A stretch of 64,000 bases of DNA from Perilla frutescens. Lineage: Eukaryota > Streptophyta > Magnoliopsida > Lamiales > Lamiaceae. The notes beneath the pieces are model-generated. The model worked only from the letters and a program-made list of their open reading frames with translations, had not been told where the DNA came from and did no database searches. Where the stretch lies: contig BRKX01000006.1 of the NCBI GenBank assembly GCA_026008535.1, positions 40,474,664 to 40,538,663 of the forward strand, written 5' to 3'. Every line of letters begins with the position of its first letter. Position 1 is the first letter of the stretch. Both the position numbers and the translations under genes were made by a program. Of the stretch, positions 1-11,750 are shown one piece after another.

Positions 1-73
1 CTGAGGATGTACTTTGATACTTCTTCTCAAGATATGGAAATTTCGGGACGAAATTTATTTAAGGGGGGTAGAA
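1..73 (+). mobile_element. 3' tip of Ty3/gypsy pol plus polypurine tract
   Basis: Frame 1 is open from base 1 and ends with LFKGGRM and a TAA stop at the LTR edge. The sequence around GGACGAAATTTATTTAAGG followed by a run of G is the usual end of plant Tekay-like chromovirus pol running into the polypurine tract (about 58-70). It lies directly before the long terminal repeat that starts at 74. The rest of the element is left of the window. The assignment rests on this junction, not on any visible enzymatic domain. Confidence 0.7.
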
Positions 74-2944
74 TGTAATACCCCAAAATATTTTAGAAGA
101 TTTTATTCAACTTATGTTATCCTCTGGTAAGTTAGAAAATAAGTTGGGTCCTTAAAGGACTCAAATAAAGGAAAATCGCAGCCAAGGAAATCTGTTAAAT
201 CTAATTTGGTCAAATATTGCCTTAAAAATATGTTATGATTTTTTTTCTCGGGTTGATAGAAAATATTTCAAGAATCATGCCAACCTTTGAAATTTCAAAT
301 TTCGAGTTCAAATGAACTCTTGGCACAACTTTAAGTTGGAAAATAATAAATTTAATAGAAAAAGGCATATCCGTCATTATCCAATTTCTTTTTCAAAAGA
401 TTATCTTATTCGTAATTATCCTTTTCTTTTTCCATCATTATCCTCTTTTTTTTATTCGTTATTATCCTATTTATTTTTCCTCTATAAATAGGAGCTTAAG
501 GTTTCATTTTTCATTCATTTTCAAAATCGAAACGCCGAGCAGCATCCAGAGAATGTACAACTCTAGTTTCCTATTTCAATTCTGAAATAGTCATTTTGAA
601 GGTGTCAACGCGTAGATCACGAATACATGATTGAAATGATGACACGAAGGATGATCACGATGGAAAATCATCGTGACCGCCGCCAATTCCTCGGAGAAGG
701 TACTTTCTCCGATTCTGGTCATTCGAACCGATGAATTTAGAAATTTCAAGTTCTAAATATGCTTATATTTCGATTATCTTTAATTCTACCGATTCCGATT
801 TTTGATGTTGTGAGTTTTCAGTATTTTCCCTCATTTTCATTTTATGTAAATCTCAGATCTACTCTTCCTGGATAGTCGTATTAGAAATCTTCTTTTTATA
901 AATAGTCTTTGATCATTTGTATCTTGTAGTTAATCGGAATAGATTTTTGATTTCTCGTCGTTTGAAATCCGGATCCGAATATTATATTATAAATCTGCTC
1001 AGCTCGAATTTATGTTCTAGCCATCCGATCTTTGATCTGATTACACCATTAAATTCCTTATTTTCTGCACTATCAAAAATTATACTTTTGAGCGAAAATC
1101 CAATGAGTATCGAGCTCGATCGAGACCGATACATTTTCAGTTAAAATTTGTGAATATTGTTACGAAACTCCCGTTTCACCCATTTTGGGTCGTCAAATCA
1201 AAAATGTCTCTTCTCGAAAATTGCTCCAAATATTATTTCCTATAAGCCTGCCAAGTTTCGCGATCTCGTTGCGAGTTTTGAATAATTTCGATTATTTAAA
1301 GTAGACAGTTATTTTTATACCAGGAGCATGTATTATCGAAAAATTCTAAAATTCTCATTCTTTAGTCTTGGCATATATAGTATCATCCCTGAATATTTTC
1401 GTAATTTCCGAACGGTTGGAAAGTGTTGTGGCACAAATCTGATAAAAATCGATTAAAATGGCAAGTTTTGAAAAGAGACCCCTATCAAATCGGTTGGTCC
1501 CAATAAATCAAGAATAATATTTTGGAATTTATTTCCTTCTTTGTCGGAATTATTCGAGGTCTCTAGAGTCGCGCAATCTATTTCTAAAAAGAATAAAATT
1601 AAATAATAGCTCGGGTTACAGTAGATTAATTTCTGAAAATATAGTAGTCGTTCTGAGCTGAAGATCGATCCTTGTAGGATGTGCGTGACTTACGAGAAAG
1701 GTGAAGGATTGAATCTCGAGATGGTTATAGCATCTTAGCCTAGGGGAACCAGGGAAGGACTTCTGTATGTATAAGGTGGGCTATTATATCTTTCTAAATT
1801 GTATCTTTCGAGTTATTAAGCTCTGCTTTGCTAAAATTGCATATGTGACTATCTGTGTTAAATATTTACGTGCTACTGTATGTTGTCGGAGTCTCATAAA
1901 CCAGCGCTGTGTCAATGTGAGTAGCTACAGTATGCATGCATTGTTTGTCCTGCCCTACTCCTTGTCGGTGAGACTAAAATGAAACACTTATTGGTTATAC
2001 TCTTTGGGTATACTATGGCCATACTCAACGTTATGCGCTGGTGATGTAGTTTGGGTTGCGGGCAGTGACGGGTTATACTCTTAAGCGCTTCATGATAAAA
2101 TATTTTGGTGAACTTAGGTTGCTTCCAACTTTTAAACCTCCTAAGCTTCACTACCTGCATGAACACAGATAGATTACTTTAATAAAATGATTTGCATAAC
2201 TTGAATTGTCAAAACTTGCCCACTGAGTGCATTAGTACTCAGCCCAAATCTTTTCAAACATTTTCAGGTCAGTAGGCTGGAGCGTGGAGGTGACGAGACT
2301 GAGATATGGGCTATTATGATTTACATATTTTTCCGTTGTCTCTTTTTGTTAGTATTCTATTAAGAATTGAGCTTTCACACTTATGGTATTCTTTTGCTAA
2401 ATGCTAAGAAGTCTGATCTTGGTATTTTGTTGATATGATTCTGCTTCTCTGATTCTGAACATTTGTTGACTTCTTAGTTAACATGTATCATATGCTTAGC
2501 TACATAATTATTCCAAGGGGAGGAAGTCCGTCTTTCATTATGTCTATTTGATCATTCATTTTGGCCTATGGAAGGGCTTCATTTGTTCAGCATATTGGTG
2601 TCTGTTTCTTTTGTCGACCTATGAATGGGTCTATTAATTATTGGTATCTGGTTATTTGTTTCCGTTTGGCCTATGAAAGGGCTTATTGAATTGTTACAGC
2701 TTCCATTCTTATCTTATAAGCCATTATAAACGGGGATTCGCACTAGTTATAGAGGTTATGCTGTCTAATTTTCCGAAAGGCATAACCTATCTTTGGCATA
2801 CTCAGTTGTTAAATTTTATTCCAAACGTTAATCCTTTTGGATTAACACCCCGTCATTAATTTAATTATCCCATTTCTTTCCCGCTTCTTAATTCCCACCC
2901 CCGTGGCGTCCATTTCCACGGTCTTTCGGGACCGGGGCGCTACA
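74..2944 (+). mobile_element. Ty3/gypsy long terminal repeat (3' LTR), 2.87 kb
   Basis: It starts TGTAATACCCC after the polypurine tract and ends GGGACCGGGGCGCTACA, giving TG...CA termini. The length fits the long LTRs of Tekay/Del-type plant chromoviruses. A TATAAATA box-like stretch lies near 484. The block at 2221-2275 (a CACTGAGTGC...CTCAGCCC motif then TTTTCAGGTC) recurs in inverted orientation in the solo LTR at about 39010-39065 and the fragment at about 22000-22045, so three LTRs of this type are present. Small open frames inside (for example 917-1144) are not credible genes. The LTR ends inside the RNase H region of a minus-strand copia element, so this insertion is younger than that copia copy. 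Confidence 0.8.
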
Positions 2945-4046
2945 TGATTCCAAAGTCGACTGTACCAGCAACATATCGAATTATTCTTTTGACAGCCTTC
3001 AAGTGAGACTCCTTAGGTTGAGCTTGGTATCTAGCACATACTCCAACACTAAACATGATATCAGGTCTGCTGGTAGTTAAGTAGACCAAGCTTCCGATCA
3101 TTCCTCTGTACATTGTTGGATCAACATTGACTCCAACATCGTCTTTGCTCAGTTTTTCAGATGATCCCATTTGTGTTTTCATAGGTTTTGCAGCTTCAAG
3201 TCCAAAGCGCTTGATCAGACTTTTGGTATACTTACTTTGGGATATAAAAATCCCATCTTTATCTTGCTTGATTTGGATACCAAGAACGTAGGCCAATTCG
3301 CCGACCATGCTCATCTCAAATGTGCTACACATTGCATCAATAAACTCACTAAGGAGGTTAGAACAAGTGGATCCAAACACAATATCATCAACGTAGATTT
3401 GTGCAACAGTAATGTGTTTGTGAATCCTTTTGATAAACAATGTTTTATCCACCACACCTCTTGAAAAACCAAAGTCAATCAAAAACTTCGTAAGTCGAGC
3501 ATACCAAGCTCTAGGAGCTTGTTTAAGCCCATACAAGGCCTTGTGTAATTTCAGCACATGGTTTGGTTTTTCGTGACATTCAAACCCTTTTGGTTGTTCA
3601 ACGTAGACTTCCTCATTCAAAATGCCATTTAGAAAGGCGTTTTTGACATCCATTTGATGGAATGTAAACCCAATGTGGCAAGCAATGGCAAGTAGGAGAC
3701 GGATAGACTCTATTCTAGAAACAGGAGTGAATGTTTCATCATAGTCTATTCCTTCTACTTGTGTATATCCTTGAGCCACTAGCCTGGCTTTGTTTCTAAC
3801 CACATTACCAGACTCATCAGTCTTGTTCTTAAAAATCCATTTAGTTCCAATAACATTTTTATTTTCAGGCTTTGGAACCAATTCCCAAACATTATTTCGA
3901 ACAAACTGAATCAACTCATCATGCATTGCTTCTACCCAAAATTCATCTTTTAGTGCTTCCTTGATATGTTTAGGTTCAACATTCGATAGAAAGCATGTTA
4001 TGGACACAAGGTTAATAACTGTTGACATGCAAACCCTTTTGACCAA
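2943..4046 (-). pseudogene. Ty1/copia reverse transcriptase and RNase H start (remnant)
   Basis: This open frame of about 368 codons carries the copia RT core: WVEAMHDEL near residue 37, GTKWIFKNK near 67, LVAQGYTQVEGIDYDETF near 88, HQMDVKNAFLNG near 130 and the catalytic box IYVDDIVFG near 217. RNase H begins after YLTTSRPDIMF and breaks off at VDFGIM, where the foreign LTR joins; the frame's stop (2940-2942) belongs to that LTR. The RT would copy element RNA in the cytoplasmic particle. The catalytic YVDD is intact, but the lost C-terminus and broken upstream frames make the copy inactive. A TSD matching bases 2945-2949 (TGATT) would be expected at the other end of the gypsy element, outside the window. 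Confidence 0.85.
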
Positions 4047-4181
4047 TTCAGCAACATCGGCTGAGCTCTTTGTTCTAGCTTTGACCCCTTGAGATCCATC
4101 ACCAATGATTCGGGAATTTGGGTGATCTCTTTTGATTCTCCTTGGAAGATCACGTCTTGGTTCATACTGATCTAGTGGAAG

Positions 4182-4727
4182 TTATTCATCAACGCTTTCA
4201 GATGAGGAGTCTGAGTCTGGTGTCTGAGGTAATGTTGATTCCTTCACTGAAGGAGAAGAAACATTGGATTTGACATCATGACTTTTCATAAGACTTTTGT
4301 CAGTGTTACTGGACTCCTTTTCGGCAACATCTGGTTCATGTAAGAGAAATGACACATCATCTTCTTCAGTTCTTGTTGCCAGGCCTGCAAGATCATCAAA
4401 CACAACATTGACAGATTCTTGTACGACCTTAGTTCTTAGATTAAGAACCCGATATGCTCTGCTGTTTTGAGCATATCCCAAGAACAATCATTTGTCACTC
4501 TTGGAGTCAAACTTTCCAAGGTGATCTCTATCATTCATGATGTAACAGACACATCCAAACACATGAAAATATTTGAGATTTGGCTTTCTCTCTCTTAGAA
4601 GTTCATACGAAGTCTCCTTTCTTCCTAGTCGAAGATAGACTCTGTTTTCGATGTGACAAGCTGTGTTAACAGCTTCAGCCCACAGCTTCTTTAAAAGCCC
4701 TTTGGCCTGTAACATTGCACATGACAT
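4182..4727 (-). pseudogene. Ty1/copia integrase C-terminal part (remnant)
   Basis: Two adjoining minus-strand frames cover the end of the integrase core and the linker to RT. The upstream one (4488-4727) contains LWAEAVNTACHIENRV, FHVFGCVCYI and KFDSKSDK. The downstream one (4182-4487) starts with MFLGYAQNSRAYRVLN and ends in a Ser/Asp-rich linker. In an intact copia polyprotein these join as K-S-D-(K/E)-x-(I/V)-F-L-G-Y; here a stop separates them. The segment lies between the integrase core (4806-5607) and the RT (2943-4046) of the same element. Function is lost. Confidence 0.75.
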
Positions 4728-4805
4728 TTCCTACAGAGTTCAATTTTTTCTTTCCACTACTCCATTTTGTTGTGGAGTTTTGGGAGCTGAATACTCATGA
4801 AGTAT

Positions 4806-5607
4806 TCATTTCCTTTCACAAAAATTATCGAATGCAGCATTCTCAAATTCTCTTCCATGATCTGTTCTTACGCATGCAATGTTGGTGTCAAATTGCAGAC
4901 ACATTGTGCGGCAAAATCTTTTGAAGACCTTGAAAGTTTCAGATTTTTCCTGCAGAAATTCAACCCAAGTATACCTTGAGAAATCATCAACAGTGACAAG
5001 GATGAAACTCTTACCACTCATACTTTTTGTATCGACTGGTCCCATGAAGTCCATGTGTAAGAGTTGAAAACATATTATTGTTTGACAACCACCCAGGCTT
5101 TTGTGAGGAATTCTGGTTTGTTTTCCCTTTTGGAAAGCACCACATACAACATCGTGATCAACATTCAGTTTCGGTAGGCCACGAACAACATCAGACACAA
5201 TCAGTTTTTTCAAATTTACCATACTCATATGATCGAGTTTTTGATGAATCAACTTTGTTTCATCATTTACAGTCATGTTGTAGGTTTCATCTTTGTCAGA
5301 ATGGTAGCAATTGTCAGATGCACGGCTACCAAACATTATGCATTTGTCATGTTTGTCAAACACTTCACAAGTATTTTTATCAAACTTGATTTGCATACCA
5401 TCGTCACAAAGCTGACTAATACTGATCAAATTGGTCGTCAGTCCTTCAACATGTAGGACATTCTGAAGCTTAGGAAAATGTTTGACATTTAATGTACCTT
5501 TTCCGACAATGTTTCCTTGAGCTCCTCCGCCGTAGCTGACTTTGCCTTTGTTTGTAGTAGTATATTCTTCAAGAAACTCCTTATTATCGGTCATATGTCG
5601 AGAACAT
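4806..5607 (-). pseudogene. Ty1/copia protease tail, GAG-pre-integrase and integrase core (remnant)
   Basis: The frame enters at CSRHMTDNKEFLEEY, just after the protease-linked zinc-dependent region, and runs through GKGTLNVKHFPKLQNVLHV, LISISQLCDDG, the GAG-pre-integrase motif KLIHQKLDHMSM and the integrase core HMDFMGPV...VTVDDFSRYTWVEFL...VRTDHGREFENA. The D...D...E integrase triad can be followed as far as the HGREFEN region. The C-x-x-C of the zinc domain is altered (CGAFQKGK where C-x-x-C-x-x-G-K is usual). The N-terminal end is joined at 5608 to the LTR of the nested gag-only element; the missing upstream half resumes at 11310. Confidence 0.8.
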
Positions 5608-6959
5608 TGGTGCGTCATTTTTGACCAAAAATAAATGTTCCGACTTTCGTCGGCAAGCCCACACTGCAGAGTACAGTGGCGAGCAGGATCGTCTCCCAAA
5701 GGACCGGCGAGAATTACTCTTGACTTTCAGTCTGCGTGCCCAAACCTCCAGAATCGCGTGAATTTTATAACAAAAATAAATCGAAGGAAGAAATAACCAA
5801 TTAAAGAAAATACTTAAGCAAACAAACTGAATTAACCAATTATAAAAGGGTATTCCGGATCCAACGAACTCCACTCCACTTATAACACCGATCACAGATG
5901 CAAGAATTAATTAATCAAGACATGCAAATCGGTTATAGTCACCGAAGACGCTTCTGACATGAGCTCATCTCTCCATACTGTTTTGATAATTAAGAAGACG
6001 CTTCATTAATTACTTCCCTAATCGACTGACAACTGTAAGAGACGCTCTGTGAGTTTAATGAGCCGACAGCAATGAGCACGAGAAAGACCCGATTCTTAAC
6101 TTACATACTCTGACGCAGGACTGTAAAATTAACTCTGTTATTCCCCTAGTTATTTGAGCAACCGTTTTACCACTTATTAAACCTAAACCACGATTACGTA
6201 TGACCGATTTAAATTGGCTAGTAAATAATCACAACCTACCAAATATTTGCAACTACTCGATAGACTTAGAACAATTATGACCTGAAATCCAAGAATAACA
6301 GATACATGCATCAATTAATTATGAACAAACAATTAGATCTCATAGTTATATAAGCGGAGCTTCGTCGTCGTCACCGGAATACGAATAAATTAGCTACTTT
6401 GCATGCTGGAATCGAGCAACATAAATTAACGAAGAAGATGAAATATAAAATCTGCTCCAAGTGTTTCTCTGTTGCTGCATTCTAGCGTCCAGCGTGAATA
6501 ATCGAATGGAATTATGATAAGTCCTAATCTATATATAATATCCTTAATTAAGATAGTATCCACATGGAAATTAACATCCTAATCTAATCCCAACTAGGTA
6601 ATTGGCAAAATAGGGACTCTTAGGCGGTGGAATCTGTTGCAGCCGCGTCCAGGTCTGGAATTGGGCCGAGAGTTGGAGTTAGCAAGCCCAAGTCGCGTAT
6701 CTAAGCCCAGCTTCTAGAAACTCGCTCCAGTTTTCCAGCTGCATGCCCTTGCGGCTTGATCTGCTCAGACTCGAATTTTGCTCTTTCTTCACTTGGATCC
6801 TTTTGTACCAAAAACATGTCATTTTCTCCATCTTTGAAACACATCCCTACACAACTCAACAAACACATCATTCTACCAAAATACACAAGTATAGGGCAAA
6901 TAATAAGGAGAAAAGGTACCAAAAGATAGTAATAAAAGCAAGTAGAATACGTCCTATCA
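5608..6959 (-). repeat. 3' LTR of the gag-only Ty3/gypsy element
   Basis: On the minus strand it begins TGATAGGACGTATTC immediately after the polypurine tract and ends ATGACGCACCA. The terminal 270 bp (5608-5880) are nearly identical to 11041-11309, which defines the LTR pair. The rest (5881-6959) has no partner in the window because the other LTR is truncated. Length is about 1.35 kb. Confidence 0.7.
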
Positions 6960-6974
6960 AATCCCCCCACACTT
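6960..6974 (-). other. Polypurine tract of the gag-only element
   Basis: Minus strand AAGTGTGGGGGGAT directly before the LTR start TGATAGG. This purine run is the expected plus-strand primer. A second, very similar tract (AAGTGTGGGGGGGATT) lies at about 8264-8282 within the internal region. Confidence 0.65.
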
Positions 6975-8794
6975 AAACCTTGTTCGTCCTCGAGCAACCT
7001 TAAAATAAAGAACAGACTCAACAAGGATGAATGACCAAGTATCAACTTCCCAAATCAGTGAAAAATCAGAGTACGAGCTGCGATATATCAATCCACAAAC
7101 CACCAACCAATTTTGTTCAAGAAACATGCCAACATGTTGTCAATCAAGTTAGAATCATACTCATCAATCCAGCCTCACCAAGATTCACTCATTAACTCTC
7201 AAAAACAGGTCAAGAGGCATTTTTTCACTCAAGTCATGATTAGCTCTTTTCAACATAAAATTGCTCATATGTCACCCAAAAATGCCACACTTCAATTTCG
7301 TTCATAAATCATAAGGTCTTTCCTCTTTGGTTGTAATGGGGCAAAGGTTCACGAGGTAGGATACATTTGGCCAAAGTAGCTGAGTACAAAGAAAACGATG
7401 CAAGTACAAGAATGTATATTTCTTTTAAGAACAGCTCCGCAAAATCCTCAAATCAACATAGGGCTTATTTCAAAAATTAAGCACACAGATTCTTTTGCTC
7501 TCTTCATATCCTACTCCTCAATTTTTTTCTTTTGATTCTCTCTTTTTTTTTCTTTTTTTTTCATATAGAAGCTTTGCTTCTTATTCAAAATGTTTTTTTT
7601 TCTTTTTTTCGGAGGAGCAGGATATGAGTATTCATGCATTTTTTTCTTCTCAAGCCCTCATATTCCTCACTTGTGCAGCTTAAACACCATTCATGAAAGT
7701 ACTTGCATGTTTTCAGGGACGAAAAGCAGGCTAAAAGAAAGGCTATGGCTCATATATAGTGGCTGTAAACAATAAAAGTTGGATTTTTTAGGCTCAAATT
7801 GGCTCACTATTTGGCAATGTACGGGTAGGGTGTTTTCTTGGGCCAATAGCTCGAGTATCCCTAATGCCTTAATCATATTTCAGAAGGACATCAAAGGTGG
7901 TGACAATGGGGGCAGCAAAGCAATTAAAATATCCCAGAAACATAATCAGACACACTCATTATGCAAAAATTGAGCTCTTCATTCCTGCATGCTCATAGGC
8001 TCAAAAACTCACAATTTGTAGGCTTAGAAAATAGTTATTGGAAGCATGATTCATCATTCAAGATTTCATCTAAAACTTGGCACATTTCTATCACAAAACA
8101 ACAACCATTCATCCAGTCAAACTAGTCACAGCCCATTCTCCTCAATTCATCAATTCGTGGCAATCAATACTTAGTCATCTTCCAACATAAAAAACGAAAA
8201 AAAACGACTCTTTTTTTTATTTTATTTTTTTTATAACTTCAATAATTAATAAACTGACAAGGTAATCCCCCCCACACTTGAAGATCACAATGTCCTCACT
8301 GTGAGAGGAATACAAAAGTAAACTCAAGACATAACAGAAATAAAAATGCAAACACCAAAAAAAAGAAAAAACAAGCAAATCAATGACGAACAATTATTAA
8401 AAGGGAGGGGAAAAGAAAGGGCTAACTCTCTCCCGCCAGGTGGTGGATAACTTGCTCCATGACATCAATTCGGCGTCCTAGACTGTCCTCGAGCCGGGTA
8501 GCAGCAGTATTGATCAAAGCTTCAATTTCCGGTAAGAGAGAAGCGACTGTGGTACCTGCATGAGAACAAAACAAAACAAAAACAAAACAAATAATGAAGA
8601 GACAAAAATAAAAGAAAAAGGGAAAAGGATTCAGGTTGCCTCCCGAGAAGCGCCCTTAGTTAACGTCGGAGGCTCGACGTGGGGAGACACGATTAAGAGA
8701 CAATTTCAGGGGTAGCAGATCTACCCCTGTCGAAAGGAATTGTTTCCATCCCCGCACCTTTATGTTTCTTCAAAAAATCGACCAACCTTGCTTC
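6975..8794 (-). other. Noncoding internal region of the gag-only element
   Basis: No supportable gene on either strand. The stretch holds long pyrimidine runs (7540-7610 on the + strand), a second polypurine-like tract near 8270, and the motif CGCTTCTCGGGAGGCAACCT on the minus strand (about 8632-8653). That motif often follows the coding region in plant Athila/Tat-like elements. It occupies the place where pol would be expected, so pol was lost or never present. Confidence 0.6.
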
Positions 8795-10942
8795 TTACCC
8801 TTTCAGCCCCAACACAGGGGCCTTCATATGAGATGGTAAAATCGGTTCTGAATTGTTCGGTAAGGGCAAACGGTCTATCTGCTGGACTATCTCGTGGATT
8901 GCCCTTTCTTCCTCTGAATCTGGATCGCAGCATTTTTGAGGTAATTTCTGTTGAATAATGGATGAAACAGTCTCACCAACCGTGATCTTTGCATCTTTCC
9001 CATATTGTATCTTCTTAGAGCATAGTTCTTTCAAGGACTTCGCGTATCTAAAGACTTGCTTGATAGCATCGATCAGAGGTAGGTTGATCTCGCCTTTCTT
9101 GAAAAGCTCGAATATCTCTTTCTCATCTTCCTCTTTCTTGTGCCTTGTTAACCTGGAAGGAAAAGGAGCTGCATTAATAGGGTTAGAATATTTAGTTGGC
9201 ACTTGTACCTCAGTAAGGCCAAACGGGGAAGCAGATTGTTTGCCCTCTGTGCTTGGTCTGTCTTCAGCTTCTGCAGTTTGCCCACACTGCGTGTTGTCTT
9301 TCTTCTTCTTTGTTTCCACCTCAACCAATTCTTTGCCGCTTCGAAGGGTCACAACACTGACATTCCCTCGTGGATTCAGCTCGGTTTGAAAGAGAAAAGA
9401 CATAGCTGATTGTTCATTCCTTCCGCCAGATTCTTTTTTTGACCCTTCAGTATGCCCTTTCGGCTTCTTTTCTTCTTTCTTGGCCTCCAACTCGGTTAAC
9501 TCCTCCGTACTTCTCAAACTAACAGTGCAAACATGCGCTCTTGGATTCGTTTCAGTTTGGGATGGGATTTTGCCTTGATTCACCTGCATCTTGTTCATTT
9601 GCGTGGCGAGTTGCGTGATCTGCATGCCCATACTACCCAGGGCAGCTTGTGTCTCCTGCTGAAAGGCCTTTTGGCTCTGCGCTAGACTGTTCACTAGGCT
9701 TGTGCTTTGCTCAAGACTCTTCATGATCTCACTCATAGATGGCTCAGATCGGTCCGTGTGGGCATACTGACTGCCCTGTGGCTGCCTCCAGCTAAGGTTC
9801 GGATGGTCTTTCCAACCTGAGTTGTATGTGTTTGAGTACGGATCATAATTTCTCCATCTTTGGGCATCATATTGTGCATCACCGGACCCATAGTAGGCTT
9901 GCTCGGTGGAGTGCTCATGCAAATTGGGACACTCGTCAGTGAAGTGTCCATTCTCAGAATAGACTCCGCAGCGGTTTGGCCTTGTCTGTGCCACAGCCAG
10001 GCCTCGGACCAGGGAAGTAAGAGCATCTATCTTTTCATTCACTTCTGACTCTTCAGCTCGGCCGAGTGCCCTTACTGGCCGGTGTCTATCTTCGTCTTCA
10101 TCTTCATACTGCTGTCCTCCAGAAGCCATGTCAATGATGAGCTGTTTAGCTTCGGCCAGGGTCTTGTTGGTGAGAGATCCTCCACTGGCAGCATCAACAA
10201 TTTTCCTGTCAAAAGTAGACATGCCACGGTAAAAGTAATTTGTTAGCAATTGGTAATCTGTGAACCCGTAGTCTGGGCACTTGCGACACAACTGCTGGAA
10301 TCGTTCCCAGTATTCGGCCAGGCTTTCATTCGGCTTTTGCTTGATGCTACTGATTGCCATCCTTAGATTTGCAGCTCGAGATTCAGGAAAGAATTTTCTC
10401 AGGAATTGTCCTTCTAATTCCGCCCAGGTGGTGATGGACTCCGGTGGCAAATCAAACAACCAATCTCGTGCCTTTCCCTGCAAGGTGTGAGAGAAAGTGA
10501 GTAATCTTAGGTTATTAGCAGTAAAACCAGTAGGTCTTAAAGTTGAGCACACGAGATCAAATTCAGACAAATGTTTGTGTGCACTTTCTCCTGGTAAATC
10601 ACCAAACTTCGGCAACACTTGGATGAATGCAGGTCGGATCTCCGCATTGTTGGCAATCGGGGGCAGCACAATATAGATGGGTCTGTTACTCTGAAGACGA
10701 CCGATCTCCCGGATGAGAGGCTCATGATTGGGTCTATGATCAGCCACGTTAGCATGAATGAGGGCTCTCCCTACGGCAAGGCCTTACGGGTTCGGTGATG
10801 GATCTTCATTATTGGCCATGTTGAGGCGTGGACCAACTTCGAGAATCTTTGTAGGCTCCTTAGTAATCTTTCTTAACCGGTGTAACGTTTTCTCTGGCTC
10901 TGGATCGAACACTAAATTTTTATCTGCAGAGGAACGAGTCAT
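8795..10942 (-). pseudogene. Ty3/gypsy gag polyprotein with one in-frame stop
   Basis: The natural start is the ATG at 10942 (MTRSSADKNLVFDPEPEK), typical of Athila/Tat-like gag. A TAA at 10784-10786 interrupts the frame after about 52 codons; the remaining 650 codons from about 10747 are open. The retrotransposon gag domain is clear (LLTFSHTLQGKARDWLFDLP, ITTWAELEGQFLRKFFP, ESLAEYWERFQQLCRKCP). The zinc knuckle is damaged: CGVYSENGHFTDECP has Tyr at the second Cys position. A coiled-coil-like Gln-rich stretch follows. The frame ends LPSHMKAPVLGLKG and a stop, with no protease after it. Gag would package element RNA into particles; this copy is probably inactive. Confidence 0.8.
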
Positions 10943-11013
10943 ATACCAGAAAAATTAAAAATAAAACAAAGTAAATACAAACTGAAAAATTTGAGTAATC
11001 ATTGCTTTTAGAA

Positions 11014-11035
11014 CCGATCCCCGGCAATGGCGCCA
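11014..11035 (-). other. Primer-binding site (tRNA-Asp type)
   Basis: Minus strand TGGCGCCATTGCCGGGGATC lies 5 bases inside the 5' LTR. It matches the complement of the plant tRNA-Asp 3' end (known TGGCGCCGTTGCCGGGGATC) except for one base. It fixes the element's orientation and the inner edge of the 5' LTR. Confidence 0.75.
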
Positions 11036-11040
11036 AAATT

Positions 11041-11309
11041 TGGTGCGTCATTTTTCACCAAAAATAAATGTTCTGACTTTCGTCGGCAAGCCCAAACTGC
11101 AGAGTACAGTGGCGAGCAGGATCGTCTCCCAAAGGACCGGCGAGAATTACTCTTGACTTTCAGTCTGTGTGCCCAAACCTCCAGAATCGCGTGAATTTTA
11201 TAACAAAATAAATTGAAGAATGAAATAACCAACTAAAGAAAATACTTATGCAAACGAACTGAATTAAACCAATGAAAAAAGGTTATTCCGGATCCAACAA
11301 ACTCCACTC
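11041..11309 (-). repeat. Truncated 5' LTR of the gag-only element
   Basis: It matches 5608-5880 closely over about 270 bp and then switches to copia gag at about 11309. The missing part corresponds to 5881-6959. At the junction copia TTTTGA runs into GTGGAG of the LTR; copia itself would read GATAGTGGA there. A short shared GTGGA therefore suggests deletion by microhomology. Confidence 0.65.
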
Positions 11310-11750
11310 AAAATACCATGTACCTGCAATGTTGACTTTCAAAGAGGTGTAAACCACATTGCAAGAGACTTTGGTCTTTTTGGATCTCTTCTTCTTCTTG
11401 CTGAGATTGGAAGGTGTTTCCACAGTGATCTTCCCTGCTGCAACATCATCATGATACTTGAAGCAATAAGGTTTGATATATCCAGGTTCTTGACAGTAAT
11501 AACAAATGTATTTTTTTATTTTTGTTTTGTCATCAACATTCGGCTTGACATCCGTATTCACATTGTCTGGAAAGCTTCTCTTGACATCGTTATTGACATT
11601 AGATGGAACACTCCTTTTGACTTCATGTTTCATACTTTCTGAAACACCTTTCGAGCTTTCACCTTGCACAAATTTTACAAAGTTATTGTTAGAAACAGAC
11701 ATAGATGAACTAGAGGCATAGCCCAAACCTGCTCGGGTGGTTTGTCCCAA
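11310..11750 (-). pseudogene. Ty1/copia gag C-terminus and protease start (remnant)
   Basis: The frame reads on the minus strand and contains a CCHC-like knuckle, CYYCQEPGYIKPYCF, with Tyr where His is expected. A Lys-rich stretch (LSKKKKRSKKTKV) and VYTSLKVNIAGTWYFE follow. The last residues are the lead-in to the copia D-S-G-C-S-R-H-M motif, which resumes at 5607 beyond the nested element. Stops separate it from the gag portion at 12065-13115. Inactive. Confidence 0.7.

Larger units (their letters stand above)
5608..11309 (-). mobile_element. Non-autonomous gag-only Ty3/gypsy element nested in copia
   Basis: On the minus strand: 5' LTR remnant (11309-11041), tRNA-Asp-type primer site (11035-11014), gag (10942-8795), about 1.8 kb of noncoding DNA, a polypurine tract (6974-6960) and the 3' LTR (6959-5608). 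No protease, RT, RNase H or integrase is present, so mobilisation would have needed an autonomous partner. Gag type, primer site and the repeated GTGTGGGGGG tract suggest the Athila/Tat side of Ty3/gypsy. The 5' LTR keeps only about 270 bp that match the 3' LTR (5608-5880), so its distal kilobase is deleted. The element sits in the copia protease/integrase frame. Confidence 0.75.

Noticed and set aside
917..1144. 75-codon frame and other small frames in the long LTR
   Set aside because: LTR sequence; no start context, domain or length to support a gene.
5611..5880. Complete 270-bp LTR (short-LTR, TRIM-like interpretation of 5608-5880 and 11041-11309)
   Set aside because: No 5-bp TSD fits, no polypurine tract lies next to 5880, and a convincing tract followed by TGATAGG is at 6959; a truncated 5' LTR explains the data better, though the short-LTR reading is not fully excluded.
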